DNA of 64,000 nucleotides from Streptococcus cristatus (GTDB lineage Bacteria; Bacillota; Bacilli; Lactobacillales; Streptococcaceae), in NCBI RefSeq assembly GCF_003943515.1, contig NZ_RJPT01000009.1:1-64000 (forward strand), given 5' to 3'. A program made the position numbers and the translations under genes. Positions within the stretch are counted from its first letter, which is position 1. Every line of letters starts with the position of its first letter. This document shows positions 28,381 to 38,500 of this stretch, in pieces. The notes below the pieces were generated by a model that worked only from the letters and a program-made list of their open reading frames with translations, searched no databases and was not told the DNA's origin.

Positions 28381-30135
28381 CTAAGAAAAACTTAGCAAGT
28401 CTATAGACTTATTTAATAGAAGGGTAGTATAGTCCGGATCATCCTTGAGTTCTTTAATGGAATTTTGAACCAACTCCAAATCATCTGTAATCATCCCATC
28501 CACTCCTAAGCGAAAAGATTTGACGATACTATCCTCATCATTAATGGTCCAGTCATAGAGACGTTTATCGGATTGCCAAAGTTTATTGACAAAATGTTCA
28601 TCCAAGGTTGAATATTCCATGGTGTAGCCAGAAGCCTTAGTTCGTGGAAAGATTGTATTATAAGGCAGGATAAAGAAGCTGGGGATAGAAGAGTCATATT
28701 TGACTACCTGATCGATGACTTGGTAGTCCAAAGACTGAATCTGGTGTTGATAAACCTTGATTTTGGCACCATACTTGCTCAAGAATCGCTCCATCATGTC
28801 CTTGGAATCTTTCTTGCTGGTCTTGATTTCTATCAAGAGGCGCTGGCCGAGTTGATTGGCTCGAGTAAAGTAATCGTCAAAACTAGAAATCTTAGCCCGA
28901 TAGCCATTTTCTGAAATCTCTAGCGAAGTCAACTCAGCCAAGGTTAAGTCTTGAGGTTGGGTATCAAGGTCTGCCAACTGCTTCAGATTTGCATCATGCA
29001 TCATGACAAATTGCCCATCCTTGGTTTCCTGCACATCCATTTCTACCAAGTCAGGTTTGAGCAAGGCTGTTTTTTCCAGCGCTTCTACGGTATTTTGGAT
29101 TCCATTTTCCCTAGAAACCCCTCTATGGGAAATCGTAATCGGAACGTTCTCCAAAGGGAAATTTAGATAGACATAACCTTCTAATGAAAAGCTTAAGCCG
29201 GCAATAGTCAGAACAAACCAACGCATTAGAGATAGGCCTCTTTTCGTTGGATAGTCATTTAAGGTACGATCTGTCAGGAAGGAGACAAATTTGAGGAGGA
29301 AATAGGACAACATAGCATAGTAGGCAAACTTAATCAGGACAAAAGCTACAATACCGCTAAAGAGGACAACCTCATTTGGTTGAGTGTTCGCGTATCGCTG
29401 CCCTAGTATAGCTGGAGCTGAGAGAAAAGTATAAATCAGAAAGCTTTTGATAATAATCCAAAAAAGATGCCTAGTGTAAAAGAAAAGGCGGTTCTTGGTC
29501 TTGGCCAGACTATAGCGAATTGCCTGAGGAACTGTTGCGTGCTCAAAAAAGAGCTGTGGTAGGGCAAACATTAGTCGCACTGCCACTAGAAGCATGCCGA
29601 CCACAAGAAGTCCCATTAAAACGGCGAACAAAATATTATTTGCCAAATAGGTGACAATAAAATCCGGAACCAAAATTTTATTGAGATAGTAAATTTTCAA
29701 AATTTGGCGCAAGAAGGGAAAAAGAAAGCCCATATAAAGTACGATAAAGAGCATTTTCCCTGGGCCAGCCTTCTTGACAATGGCAAAACTATCCCTAAAT
29801 GTTTTTCCAAGAAAAGCGAATACTGGTCGATTTTCTCTATCCAAAAGGTTGCGAATCCCCATGAAAATCATGCCGCTCTGGAAATAGGCGACAAAAAGAT
29901 TGACCACAACGAGGACTAGAAAACCCAGACCGACCAGCCAATTAGAGCTGAGGACTGCCCAGACATTATTGTAGGACAAAAAAAGATAGCCTGTCTGTTT
30001 GAGTAGGTATTCTGCTGCGTAGGAATTAAAGGGAATCCAAGCATACTCCATCATCATAAAGACCATGAAAAAGAGAACTAGGATCTTGTCTAAATTATGA
30101 TAAAAGCGCTTAAAGCTAAGTTTTTCTGGTTTCAT
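28381..30135 (-). CDS. Membrane-anchored glycerophosphodiester phosphodiesterase
   Basis: A 584-residue protein. The N-terminal ~320 residues hold about seven to eight membrane helices of the glycerophosphoryl-diester phosphodiesterase membrane-domain type. Residues about 333-570 are a GDPD TIM barrel with the catalytic motifs HRG (337-339), EMDVQ (about 366) and HD (380-381). It should hydrolyse glycerophosphodiesters, perhaps from lipid or teichoic-acid turnover, at the outer membrane face; the substrate is not shown by sequence. No clear promoter was found in the 110 nt between it and the dispersed repeat. Confidence 0.9.
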   Translation of the reverse strand: MKPEKLSFKRFYHNLDKILVLFFMVFMMMEYAWIPFNSYAAEYLLKQTGYLFLSYNNVWAVLSSNWLVGLGFLVLVVVNLFVAYFQSGMIFMGIRNLLDRENRPVFAFLGKTFRDSFAIVKKAGPGKMLFIVLYMGFLFPFLRQILKIYYLNKILVPDFIVTYLANNILFAVLMGLLVVGMLLVAVRLMFALPQLFFEHATVPQAIRYSLAKTKNRLFFYTRHLFWIIIKSFLIYTFLSAPAILGQRYANTQPNEVVLFSGIVAFVLIKFAYYAMLSYFLLKFVSFLTDRTLNDYPTKRGLSLMRWFVLTIAGLSFSLEGYVYLNFPLENVPITISHRGVSRENGIQNTVEALEKTALLKPDLVEMDVQETKDGQFVMMHDANLKQLADLDTQPQDLTLAELTSLEISENGYRAKISSFDDYFTRANQLGQRLLIEIKTSKKDSKDMMERFLSKYGAKIKVYQHQIQSLDYQVIDQVVKYDSSIPSFFILPYNTIFPRTKASGYTMEYSTLDEHFVNKLWQSDKRLYDWTINDEDSIVKSFRLGVDGMITDDLELVQNSIKELKDDPDYTTLLLNKSIDLLSFS

Positions 30136-30246
30136 CTTATTCTTCTTTCAGAAATTTGGGCGAAACAGGGGCAGTCAAGTTACAGTGGCTACAGTGAGTC
30201 CGCTCCTATTATTGCCATCTTGGCTCCACCCCTTCTTTGACAAATA

Positions 30247-30422
30247 GAGAGTGGGACAGAAATCGGTCATTCGTTAGAATTCGATTTCGTCGTCCCACCT
30301 CCGCACAGTTGAGTAGGGCTGTAAAAGCTGATGAAATCAGCCTAGTAGATCCCACTCAACCACTGCGTCTTGCTCGACAATCCAAAGACAATTGAGAGGC
30401 TAGGAATTTTGTCCCAGCCTCT
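30247..30422. repeat. 176-bp dispersed element, copy 1 (3' of rocS)
   Basis: Begins GAGAGTGGGACAGAAATCGG and ends GTCCCAGCCTCT. Near-identical in sequence and exactly equal in length to the copies at 40529-40704 and 46135-46310. It differs from them at a few positions (for example GATCCC instead of GAGCCC). It lies 6 nt beyond the rocS stop. Confidence 0.9.
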
Positions 30423-30428
30423 TCTTTC

Positions 30429-30923
30429 TTATTTACCAAATAAACGGGCGAAAAAGCCTTTGTTTTCCTGCTTTTGTACCTTCTCCTTGGCTTCATCCAG
30501 CTCCAAAAGAAGGGTTTCCCGCTCGCTCATAGCCTTGGCTGTCAACTGCTGCTGCTGGTCCAGCTGCTTATCTTTTTCGGCAATCTGCACATCTTTGATA
30601 CGGAGTTGCTCGTCTTTTTTAGCTAGCTGGTTATCTTTAGCTTTTAGTTGCTCATAAAGGCGCAAAATCTCAGCATTTTTTTCATCCACTAAGATTTCCA
30701 TCAACTCGCGCTGTTTGACTTCTTCGCTGACTGGCTCATCTTCAAAAATGGTCTTTTTATAAATTTCTTCTAGCTTAATCAGGCCACTGCGGGTCACGAC
30801 TGTGACCCCTTTTTCATTTTTTTCTGTATCTTCTGGCGGCAGAGCCTTGACACGGTTATTGATTGCCTGACGGCTGACTCCTAAAATCTCGGCCAGCTCG
30901 CTGACTGTCTTTTCAATTGCCAT
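30429..30923 (-). CDS. rocS: Chromosome-segregation regulator RocS
   Basis: A 164-residue protein. It has an N-terminal helix-turn-helix (VSELAEILGVSRQAINNRVK, about 6-25), a long coiled coil with repeated KDxQxxxKD heptads (about 85-150), and a short C-terminal amphipathic end (KGFFARLFGK). This matches pneumococcal RocS as I recall it: a DNA- and membrane-binding protein that links chromosome segregation with the capsule/ParB system and guards the nucleoid. It has its own promoter with a consensus TTGACA -35. Followed 6 nt after its stop by the dispersed element. Confidence 0.9.
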   Translation of the reverse strand: MAIEKTVSELAEILGVSRQAINNRVKALPPEDTEKNEKGVTVVTRSGLIKLEEIYKKTIFEDEPVSEEVKQRELMEILVDEKNAEILRLYEQLKAKDNQLAKKDEQLRIKDVQIAEKDKQLDQQQQLTAKAMSERETLLLELDEAKEKVQKQENKGFFARLFGK

Positions 30924-30961
30924 AATTTCCTCTGAAACTTTTTCTAGATATAGTTACCTAA

Positions 30962-30990
30962 ATCTTATCATATCAAGGCTTAACTGTCAA
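30962..30990 (-). promoter_or_regulatory. Promoter of rocS
   Basis: Minus strand TTGACA (30985-30990), 17-nt spacer ending TGA, then TAAGAT (30962-30967), just downstream of the rsuA terminator. Confidence 0.75.
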
Positions 30991-30997
30991 ATAAAGC

Positions 30998-31028
30998 AAA
31001 AAAGTGAAGCAATACATTGCTCCACTTT
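30998..31028 (-). terminator. Terminator of rsuA
   Basis: Stem AAAGTG(g)AGCAA / TTGCT(t)CACTTT with a 4-nt loop and TTTTTT on the minus strand, about 10 nt after the rsuA stop. Confidence 0.85.
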
Positions 31029-31037
31029 CCTAGCTTT

Positions 31038-31766
31038 CTATAGTTCAACTTGAAAAATTTCCAAACTCTGCATTTCTTCTTCTGTCAAGCGTCGCCATTG
31101 CCCCAGCTCCAGACTTGGATCAAGCTGCAATGGTCCCATAGACAAGCGCTGAAGGTCGGTGACTTCCTTCCCACACGCTAGAACCATCCGCTTCACCTGA
31201 TGAAACTTGCCTTCTGAGAGCGTGATATGAACCAAACTGGTCTGTGCTCCTTCATCTCTTTCGATAATTTCGAGCTGGGCAGGCTGACAAGTGAAATCTT
31301 TGAGTTCGATTCCTTGAGCAAAACGCTCAACATCTGCCTGATCCATCAGACCAGCAACCTGGGCCTGATAAACCTTAGCCACATGGCGCTTGAGAGATAG
31401 CATAGCGTGCGATAGCTGACCATTATTGGTTAAAAGCAGAAGACCATGCGTATCCACATCTAACCGCCCCACAGGAAAGACTTCTTTTTGACGGGCAGTA
31501 TGGTCCAACAAATCTAAAACCGTTTTATGGCAGTCATCTTCAGTGGCAGAAATGACACCCTTTGGTTTGTTTAAGAGATAGTAGACAAATTTTTCATAAA
31601 CCAAGGTCTGACCATCCACCACAATCTGATCCAACCGTTCATCAATCTGTGCCTTGGCTGACGTGACTGCTGTCCCGTTAACCCAGACGTGACCTTTTTT
31701 CAATAGTTGCTTGACTTGACTGCGCGAGCCAAGCCCACTTTCTACTAGAAATTTATCCAGACGCAT
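31038..31766 (-). CDS. rsuA: 16S rRNA pseudouridine synthase RsuA-type
   Basis: A 242-residue pseudouridine synthase, probably acting at the position equivalent to E. coli U516 of 16S rRNA. An N-terminal S4 RNA-binding domain (MRLDKFLVESGLGSRSQVKQ) is followed by the catalytic motif VGRLDVDTHGLLLLTN. The exact target uridine cannot be told from RluB/RluE-type relatives by eye. It starts 9 nt after the MFS gene, so the two form one operon. Confidence 0.88.
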   Translation of the reverse strand: MRLDKFLVESGLGSRSQVKQLLKKGHVWVNGTAVTSAKAQIDERLDQIVVDGQTLVYEKFVYYLLNKPKGVISATEDDCHKTVLDLLDHTARQKEVFPVGRLDVDTHGLLLLTNNGQLSHAMLSLKRHVAKVYQAQVAGLMDQADVERFAQGIELKDFTCQPAQLEIIERDEGAQTSLVHITLSEGKFHQVKRMVLACGKEVTDLQRLSMGPLQLDPSLELGQWRRLTEEEMQSLEIFQVEL

Positions 31767-31775
31767 ACTCTTCTC

Positions 31776-32927
31776 CTAAGCAAACTTTTTCTTGAGAATG
31801 CCGAATGCCAGCACTGCTATTAAAACCATCAGGCTTCCCAAAACGCCAAAGATAAAGGAAGCTTGGCTTGAAAATTGACTAATCAATGACAAAAAGAAAG
31901 TTGTAGCGGTAGCTCCAGCACTACAACCTAAAATCACAATCGAAGTTGCTTGATTCAGGGATTTGCTAGGAATTCTCTCAGAAAGAATATGGAAAATCGA
32001 TGTCAGACTGACACTATAAACAAAGCCATAAGCGATAGTAACGACACTCAAGAGCAAGAGATTGGGTGCCAAACCAATCATGATCGTAGTAAGACCAAAG
32101 ACCACTCCTGCAACCGTCAATAAATTTTCCTTGAAATAATGAAGAAGAGGTGCAAAGGACAAGCCTGCAGCAATACCAATCAACTGCATGGTTGAAAGAA
32201 TCAAACCTGCCGTCTGAACACTACCCATACCAGACTTTTCAACCAGTCCGGGCACGCGCACGTTGATGACAACATTCGTCAAGACAATCACCGCTGCTAC
32301 CAGGGCTAGGCCGATTGTCAGAAACCACTGTGCAGCTGTCAAGCCCTTGCCTTCCTGATGAGCCTCATGATGCTTCTCCTCCTTGCCATAGGGAACAAAG
32401 AGCAGGTAGAGGGCTAGAACGATCAAACCCGAAGCATAGACCAAGAAAGAAATTTCCCAGCCAAAGCGAAGCAACTGGCTCACTCCAAGTGTCAGGAGGG
32501 CTGTCCCAACAACTTCAGCCGATCCACGCAGACCTAAGGTCTGAATGCGTTCCTTGCCCTCATAACGTTCGCTGATAATCGAGATAGCTTTGGCATTGAG
32601 CAAACCAACTCCCATACCAAAGATAAGCCTAGAGGCAAAAATCACCCAGTAGGCCTTATTCACGAGAGGAACAAAGCCGCAAAGAGCGAAGATCAAGAGC
32701 CCCGTCACAATCATCTTTCGTTCCGATAAATATTTCTCCACCAAGCCATTTAAGATTAGCATGAGCATAATCCCAGCCGATGGGAGAGAAACCAACAATT
32801 CAATCCAACTTTCTGGCAAGTCTTTATAATAAGCAAACATAGCCGATTGGGCACTGGAAATCGAAAAGGAGGTCGTCAACACCAAAGAAAGTGAGAGAAT
32901 ACTCACTTTTTCCATAAACTTTTTCAT
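31776..32927 (-). CDS. Major facilitator superfamily permease
   Basis: A 383-residue protein with about 12 hydrophobic segments and the MFS loop pattern after helix 2 (EKYLSERKMIVTG). Substrate unknown; the closest general types are drug/sugar efflux permeases of the CynX/NimT-like group, but this is a guess. Promoter at 32959-32987, divergent from def; cotranscribed with rsuA. Confidence 0.85.
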   Translation of the reverse strand: MKKFMEKVSILSLSLVLTTSFSISSAQSAMFAYYKDLPESWIELLVSLPSAGIMLMLILNGLVEKYLSERKMIVTGLLIFALCGFVPLVNKAYWVIFASRLIFGMGVGLLNAKAISIISERYEGKERIQTLGLRGSAEVVGTALLTLGVSQLLRFGWEISFLVYASGLIVLALYLLFVPYGKEEKHHEAHQEGKGLTAAQWFLTIGLALVAAVIVLTNVVINVRVPGLVEKSGMGSVQTAGLILSTMQLIGIAAGLSFAPLLHYFKENLLTVAGVVFGLTTIMIGLAPNLLLLSVVTIAYGFVYSVSLTSIFHILSERIPSKSLNQATSIVILGCSAGATATTFFLSLISQFSSQASFIFGVLGSLMVLIAVLAFGILKKKFA

Positions 32928-32958
32928 TCTATTTTCCTTTAAAAATCACACTCATTCT

Positions 32959-32987
32959 ATCATACAGCTTTTTAGAAAAAGACGCAA
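32959..32987 (-). promoter_or_regulatory. Promoter of the MFS-rsuA unit
   Basis: Minus strand TTGCGT (32982-32987), 17-nt spacer, then TATGAT (32959-32964). Confidence 0.55.
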
Positions 32988-33091
32988 TCATCTTTTCTTA
33001 AAAATTCGGCCATTAAAAAGATTATTCTTTCGAAAAATTTCTCCTCTGACAAAAGGACAAGCCCTTTCTTTATTTCTGGCGGGATTTGTGT

Positions 33092-33097
33092 TATGAT
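33092..33097 (+). promoter_or_regulatory. Extended -10 of def
   Basis: TGT-TATGAT on the plus strand, about 24 nt before the def ATG, with a weak -35. Confidence 0.5.
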
Positions 33098-33121
33098 GAA
33101 GGGAGGAAAAAGGAGAGAATC

Positions 33122-33754
33122 ATGTCTGTTATTGAAAAAAAATCGGTTATGGATAAATTAACCAAGGCAGCTCATTTGATTGATATGAGCGATATTATCC
33201 GCGAGGGAAATCCTACCTTGCGTGCGGTGGCTGAGGAAGTCAGCTTTCCCCTATCTGATCAGGAAATCATTTTAGGTGAGAAAATGATGCAGTTTTTGAA
33301 ACATTCTCAAGATCCTGTCATGGCGGAAAAAATGGGTCTCCGTGGCGGAGTCGGTCTAGCAGCGCCTCAGCTGGACATTTCTAAGCGAATCATCGCTGTG
33401 CTGGTGCCAAATCTGGAGGACGAAGAAGGAAATCCTCCTAAAGAAGCCTACTCACTGGCTCAGGTCATGTACAATCCTAAAGTTGTGGCCCACTCTGTGC
33501 AAGATGCAGCTCTGGCTGACGGCGAGGGTTGCCTTTCCGTCGACCGAGAAGTGCCAGGCTATGTCGTGCGCCATGCACGGGTGACCGTGGATTACTTTGA
33601 CAAGGATGGTCAAAAACACCGCATCAAACTCAAAGGCTACAATTCTATCGTGGTTCAACACGAGATTGACCATATCAACGGCATTATGTTTTACGATCGT
33701 ATCAATGAAAAAGACCCATTTGCAGTGAAAGACGGCATGCTGGTACTGGAATAA
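33122..33754 (+). CDS. def: Peptide deformylase
   Basis: Removes the formyl group from nascent N-terminal methionine. The three metal-site motifs are present: GVGLAAPQ (motif 1), EGCLSV with the Cys ligand (motif 2), and QHEIDHING with the two His ligands and catalytic Glu (motif 3). The 210-residue length and insertions fit the type-2 enzyme of Gram-positives. The ATG at 33122 has AAGGAGAG upstream; the upstream codons to 33086 are part of the leader. Monocistronic; a bidirectional terminator follows. Confidence 0.95.
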   Translation: MSVIEKKSVMDKLTKAAHLIDMSDIIREGNPTLRAVAEEVSFPLSDQEIILGEKMMQFLKHSQDPVMAEKMGLRGGVGLAAPQLDISKRIIAVLVPNLEDEEGNPPKEAYSLAQVMYNPKVVAHSVQDAALADGEGCLSVDREVPGYVVRHARVTVDYFDKDGQKHRIKLKGYNSIVVQHEIDHINGIMFYDRINEKDPFAVKDGMLVLE

Positions 33755-33775
33755 ACGGCCATATATTGCAATCAA

Positions 33776-33807
33776 AAATACCTAGACGTTTTCACGTCTA
33801 GGTATTT
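33776..33807. terminator. Bidirectional terminator between def and the GlsB-like gene
   Basis: Stem AAATACCTAGACGT / ACGTCTAGGTATTT with a TTTC loop; T-rich on the plus strand and A-rich before, serving both converging genes. Confidence 0.85.
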
Positions 33808-33820
33808 CTTTTACACTATT

Positions 33821-34051
33821 CTAGGTGCCTCGTTCCCAGAAAAGAGCCAAAAGGATCACAGCGCCCAAGACTGAGGGAAGAATAGCTGTGTCCGCTAGCA
33901 TCGGTCCCCAGTGGCCAAAAAGCAATTGCCCAAGCCATGAACCAAACCAGCCCAAGAGGATTTTTCCGATACAGCCCATACGTTCCCCGCGGCTGGTAAT
34001 AGCCCCAGCCATGAGACCAATAATAAAACCGACAAACATACTACCAATCAT
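33821..34051 (-). CDS. GlsB/YeaQ/YmgE family stress-response membrane protein
   Basis: A 76-residue protein with three hydrophobic segments and the family hallmarks FVGFIIGLMAGAI near the N-terminus and KILLGWFGSWLGQLLFG in the middle. The family is linked to general stress in Gram-positives (GlsB of Enterococcus), but the molecular role is unknown. AAGGA precedes the ATG. The open frame on the opposite strand over the same bases is an antisense shadow. Confidence 0.85.
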   Translation of the reverse strand: MIGSMFVGFIIGLMAGAITSRGERMGCIGKILLGWFGSWLGQLLFGHWGPMLADTAILPSVLGAVILLALFWERGT

Positions 34052-34144
34052 ATAGGATCCTTCTTTCTATGTTTCTAAGAATACTTTTCGAGAAGCAGGT
34101 GGGAGCTGTCAGATTAAAAGTACCCGTCAAAACGACTTCAAATC

Positions 34145-35386
34145 TTAAATTGCCCAGTCTCCATTGCGGAAGATTGGCACACGGCTGCCATCTTCTCGGA
34201 TACCGTCGATATCCATTTGATTAGAACCAATCATAAAGTCTACGTGAACATCTGAACGGTTGAGGCCCGCAACTTCAAGCTCTTCTTCGCTCATCTCTGC
34301 CCCACCAACGACGCTAGTCGCATAGGCTGCACCGATAGCCAAGTGGTTTGATGCATTTTCGTCGAAAAGGGTGTTGAAGAAGGTAATGCCTGACTGAGAA
34401 ATTGGGCTTGGATCTGGTACCAAGGCACATTCACCCAAGGCACGCGCTCCAGCATTTTCAAAGACAAGGTCTTTCATGACCTGATCACCCTTTTCAGCAG
34501 TAATGTCAACGATTTGGCCATCTTTGAAGGTTACTTTAATCCCTTCGATGATATTTCCATTGTAGCTAAGAGGTTTTGTAGAAGTAACATAACCATCCGC
34601 GCGACGGAAATCAGGGGCAGTGAAGACTTCTTCTGTTGGCATATTTGGTAAGAATCCTTCTCCCTGTGCATTGATAGCACCAGCTGATTCCCAAACGTGA
34701 TTCTTAGGCAAACCAAGTGTCAAATCTGTCCCTGGCGCTGTGTAATGAAGGGCTGAAAATTGCTCCTTATTAAGCATATCTGCCTTGCTCTTGAGGATGG
34801 CTGCATGTTCTTCCCAGGCCTTAACAGGATCTTCTTCGTAGACACGGCAAGTTTTGAAGATTTGGTCCCAAAGGAGGTCCACTGCTTCTTCATCGCTGGC
34901 TGCATTTGGAAAGACCTTTTTAGCCCACTCTGTACCAGCGGCTGCAGCGACTGTCCAGCTGACCTTGTTTGATTGAGTTGCAATCCGCATCGGCTTCATG
35001 GCCAATCCCATAGCTTTAGCAGAAGCTGATAATTTCTCAGCGTCCACGCCATTCAAAGCTCCCGGATCAGATGAACGGACACCCAAGCGGCTAGCCTTCT
35101 TTTCGAGGAGATAGTTCATCTCGGCAATCTTGTATTCTGGCACATTGTCCAAACGCTCCATCGGCGCGTGGAGGAATTTCTCCCGGTTAGTGACATCATC
35201 CGCCCACTGGACGATGACCTCGTGAGCCCCCAGAGCATAAGCTTCCTTGACAATCAAGTGAGCCAGCTCACGCTGCTCCACATCAATATTAAGCGCTACT
35301 GTGTGACCCGGCTGCACATTGATACCATTGGCAACCAATAGTTTTGCGTATTTTTCTAAGTTTTCTTTAAAGTTTGGTAGAACCAT
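34145..35386 (-). CDS. pepS: Aminopeptidase PepS (M29 family)
   Basis: A 413-residue metallo-aminopeptidase of the AmpS/PepT2 type, cytoplasmic, releasing N-terminal residues from imported peptides. The N-terminal substrate domain (MVLPNFKENLEKYAKLLVANG) and the C-terminal metal site are visible: VPDPSPIS, FDENASNHLAIGAAY, and DVHVDFMIGS near the end. RBS AAGGAG precedes the ATG. Located after polC and a 50-residue membrane protein on the same strand; its activity would complement Ami peptide uptake. Confidence 0.93.
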   Translation of the reverse strand: MVLPNFKENLEKYAKLLVANGINVQPGHTVALNIDVEQRELAHLIVKEAYALGAHEVIVQWADDVTNREKFLHAPMERLDNVPEYKIAEMNYLLEKKASRLGVRSSDPGALNGVDAEKLSASAKAMGLAMKPMRIATQSNKVSWTVAAAAGTEWAKKVFPNAASDEEAVDLLWDQIFKTCRVYEEDPVKAWEEHAAILKSKADMLNKEQFSALHYTAPGTDLTLGLPKNHVWESAGAINAQGEGFLPNMPTEEVFTAPDFRRADGYVTSTKPLSYNGNIIEGIKVTFKDGQIVDITAEKGDQVMKDLVFENAGARALGECALVPDPSPISQSGITFFNTLFDENASNHLAIGAAYATSVVGGAEMSEEELEVAGLNRSDVHVDFMIGSNQMDIDGIREDGSRVPIFRNGDWAI

Positions 35387-35407
35387 TTTCTTTCTCCTTT
35401 TTTCTTT

Positions 35408-35560
35408 TTATTTCTCTTTAAACAGGGACAGCAGGCTAACCGCTGCCACCGTACCGCAAATCAAGGCGGTCATTTTCAAAATCATATCTGGATCAAGATC
35501 CAGCTGGTAATCAAACACCTTTTGCGCTGGCTTATCCTGTGCGGAAATGGTAAGTTTCAT
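35408..35560 (-). CDS. Small predicted membrane protein between polC and pepS
   Basis: A 50-codon frame starting at the ATG at 35560 (MKLTISAQDKPAQKV) and ending TAA at 35408, with an AGAGG ribosome site 5-9 nt upstream. A polar N-terminus with acidic stretch (DLDPD) leads into one hydrophobic segment, MILKMTALICGTVAAVSLLS, and a KEK tail, so a single-pass or tail-anchored membrane protein is likely. It begins 19 nt after the polC stop and ends 21 nt before pepS. Function unknown. Confidence 0.7.
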   Translation of the reverse strand: MKLTISAQDKPAQKVFDYQLDLDPDMILKMTALICGTVAAVSLLSLFKEK

Positions 35561-35579
35561 AAAAACCTCTTTCTATATT

Positions 35580-38500
35580 TTAGAAAAACTCATCAAACAA
35601 ACTCAATTGGTTATCCTCTGGCATATTGCCGAGAATGCCCATATCATCCATTTTTTCAACTAGGGTGCTAGAGAGGCCGCCACGTTTGCGGAGCTCTGTC
35701 TTAGAAAGGAATTCACCTTCTTCCCGCGCTCTAACTAATTGGCGGGCAACGTTATCACCCAGACCGTCCATGGTAGAGAAAGGCGGGATAAGGGTATCTC
35801 CTTCGATGAGAAACTCGGTCGCGTGGCTCTTGTAGAGATCTAGCTTGCCGAATTTGAAGCCCCGCTCCAGCATTTCATTGACGATTTCCAGAGTCGTATA
35901 AAGGTCAATTTCTACATTGGAGGCTTCGTTGTTCTTACGCTTCTCAGCGATTTCGTTCATCCGGCGTTTGACGACATCAAGTCCGCCACTCATGGTCTTG
36001 ATATCAAAGGCCTTAGCCCGGATGGAGAAATAAGCACAGTAGTAATAAATCGGATGATGCACCTTGAAGTAGGCCACCCGCAGGGCCATCATAACATAGG
36101 CTGCCGCATGGGCCTTGGGGAACATGTACTTGATCTTTCCACAGGATTCGATGTACCATTCTGGCACATTGTTTTCCTTCATGGCTGCGATGTAGCCATT
36201 GCGCTCTTCTTCAGAAATTTTCAGCCAAAGGCCCTTCCGCACGCGCTCCATGATCGTAAAGGCCATCTTAGGATCCAAGCCCTTGTGCATGAGGTAAACC
36301 ATGATGTCATCCCGACAACCGATAACGGTGGACAGGTCAGCAATTCCTTGCTTGATCAAGTCCTGAGCATTGCCCAGCCATACGTCCGTACCATGAGAGA
36401 GACCAGATAGCTGTAAGAGCTCGGCAAAGGTCGTCGGATGGGTCTCATCAACCATGCCCCGTACAAAGTTGGTTCCAAACTCTGGAATTCCCAGCATACC
36501 AGTCGGCGTACCGATTTGCTCCTGAGTCACTCCCAGAATATCTGTCCCAGAAAAGAGGGCCATAACGCCAGCGTCATCCATAGGAATGTCATTAGGATCA
36601 ATGCCAGACAAGTCCTGAAGCTTCCGAATCATGGTCGGATCATCGTGTCCCAGAACGTCTAGCTTGAGGACATTTTCATCGATATCATGGAAGTTAAAGT
36701 GGGTGGTTTGCCACTCGGCCGTCACATCGTCAGCTGGATATTGGACTGGTGTAAAGTCATAGACATCCATATAGTTAGGGATAACAACGATTCCGCCCGG
36801 GTGTTGTCCAGTCGTCCGCTTGACTCCGGCAGCTCCCTGCGCCAGACGCTCAACTTCGGCATCCCGATAGAATTTCCCGTAGTCGCGCTCATAGCCCTTG
36901 ACAAATCCATAGGCCGTCTTAGCCGCAACGGTACCAACAGTTCCAGCCCGAAAGGCATACTCTGCACCAAAGATATCTCGCACGTCCAAATGGGCGCTTG
37001 GCTGATCCTCTCCAGAGAAGTTCAAGTCAATATCGGGTACCTTATCCCCGTCAAATCCAAGGAAGGTCTCAAATGGAATATCCTGACCGTTCTTGCTCAG
37101 CTTGTGGCCGCACTCTGGGCAGTCCTTATCCGGCATATCGAAGCCAGAACCATAGGAGCCATCCGTGATGAACTCACTGTATTGACATTTGCCACAGACA
37201 TAGTGAGGTGACAGGGGATTAACCTCGGTAATCCCAATCATGGTCGCAACAAAGCTGGATCCGACAGACCCCCGCGATCCTACCAGATAGCCCCGCTCAT
37301 TGGAGCGTTGCACTAGCATCTGCGAAGCCAGATAAATCACGGCAAAGCCATTCCCCAAGATGGAGGTCAGCTCTTTTTCAATTCGCAAGTCCACGATATC
37401 TGGCAGCGGATTGCCATAAATCTCAAAGGCTTTTTGATAGGTCAGCTCAGCAACTGTCTCCTCAGCCTTGTCAATGAAAGGCGTATAGAGGTCGCCCTTG
37501 ACCACCTCGACCGGCTCAAAGGTTTCCGCCAGCTGATTTGGATTGGTGATAACTAGCTTCTTAGCCAAATCCTCGCCTAGAAAGGCAAATTCGTCCAGCA
37601 TCTCATTGGTAGTCCGGAAGTGAGCCTTAGGAAGCGGAGCCGGCTGGGCATTTTCACCGTGACCAATGGTCCGGTTAATCATGGCTCCCTGACCCAGACT
37701 CCGAACGATAATCTCTCGATAGATTTCTTCTTCCGGCTCGATATAGTGGACGTTCCCCGTCGCAAGGACAGGCTGACCCAAGCGTTCTCCGACCTCAATC
37801 AGATTGCGAATAATGGTCTGCAGTTCTTCCTGGTCCTTGATCTGCTCTTTGGCAATCAGAGGCTCATAGATAGCCGGCGGCATGACCTCGATAAAGTCAT
37901 AATACTTGGCTACTTCGACAGCCGCGTCCACCCCCTGAGAGACAACGGCGTCATAGACTTCGCCTTCTGAGCATGCCGAGCCCAGAATCAGGCCTTCACG
38001 ATGGGCATCAAGGACGGTCCGTGGAATCCGTGGAACTCCTTCAAAATACTTGGTATTGGACAGGCTGACTAACTTGAAAATATTTTTTAGTCCCGTCTGA
38101 TTTTTCACATAAATGGTCGCATGCTTGACCCGAGCCTTCTTGTAGGAATTCTCATCGACCAGATCCGTATTCAAATCCTTGAGATTGGTCACACCATGCT
38201 TTTCAGCTACATCCTTGATAAAGATAAAGAGGAGGCGGCCTGTCGCTTCCGCGTCATAGTTGGCCATGTGGTGGTGCTCCAGAGCAATCTGGAAACGCTT
38301 GGTCAAAGGCCCCAGACCATGACGCTTGTATTCTGGATAGAGATTGCGGGCAAATTCCAGCGTGTCAATGACTGGCTGGGTAATTTTCGGCAGGCCATGC
38401 CGCTCATAATTGACATTCATAAAGCCCACGTCAAAGGTAGCATTATGGGCAACGAGGACACTGTCCTGGCAAAATTCCTGAAACTCTTTCAGCACTTGCT

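Noticed and set aside
33825-34055. A 76-codon plus-strand frame opposite the GlsB-like gene
   Set aside because: It is exactly antisense to a clear membrane-protein family, is Pro/Lys/Ile biased as expected of a reverse frame, and no ribosome site of note precedes it.
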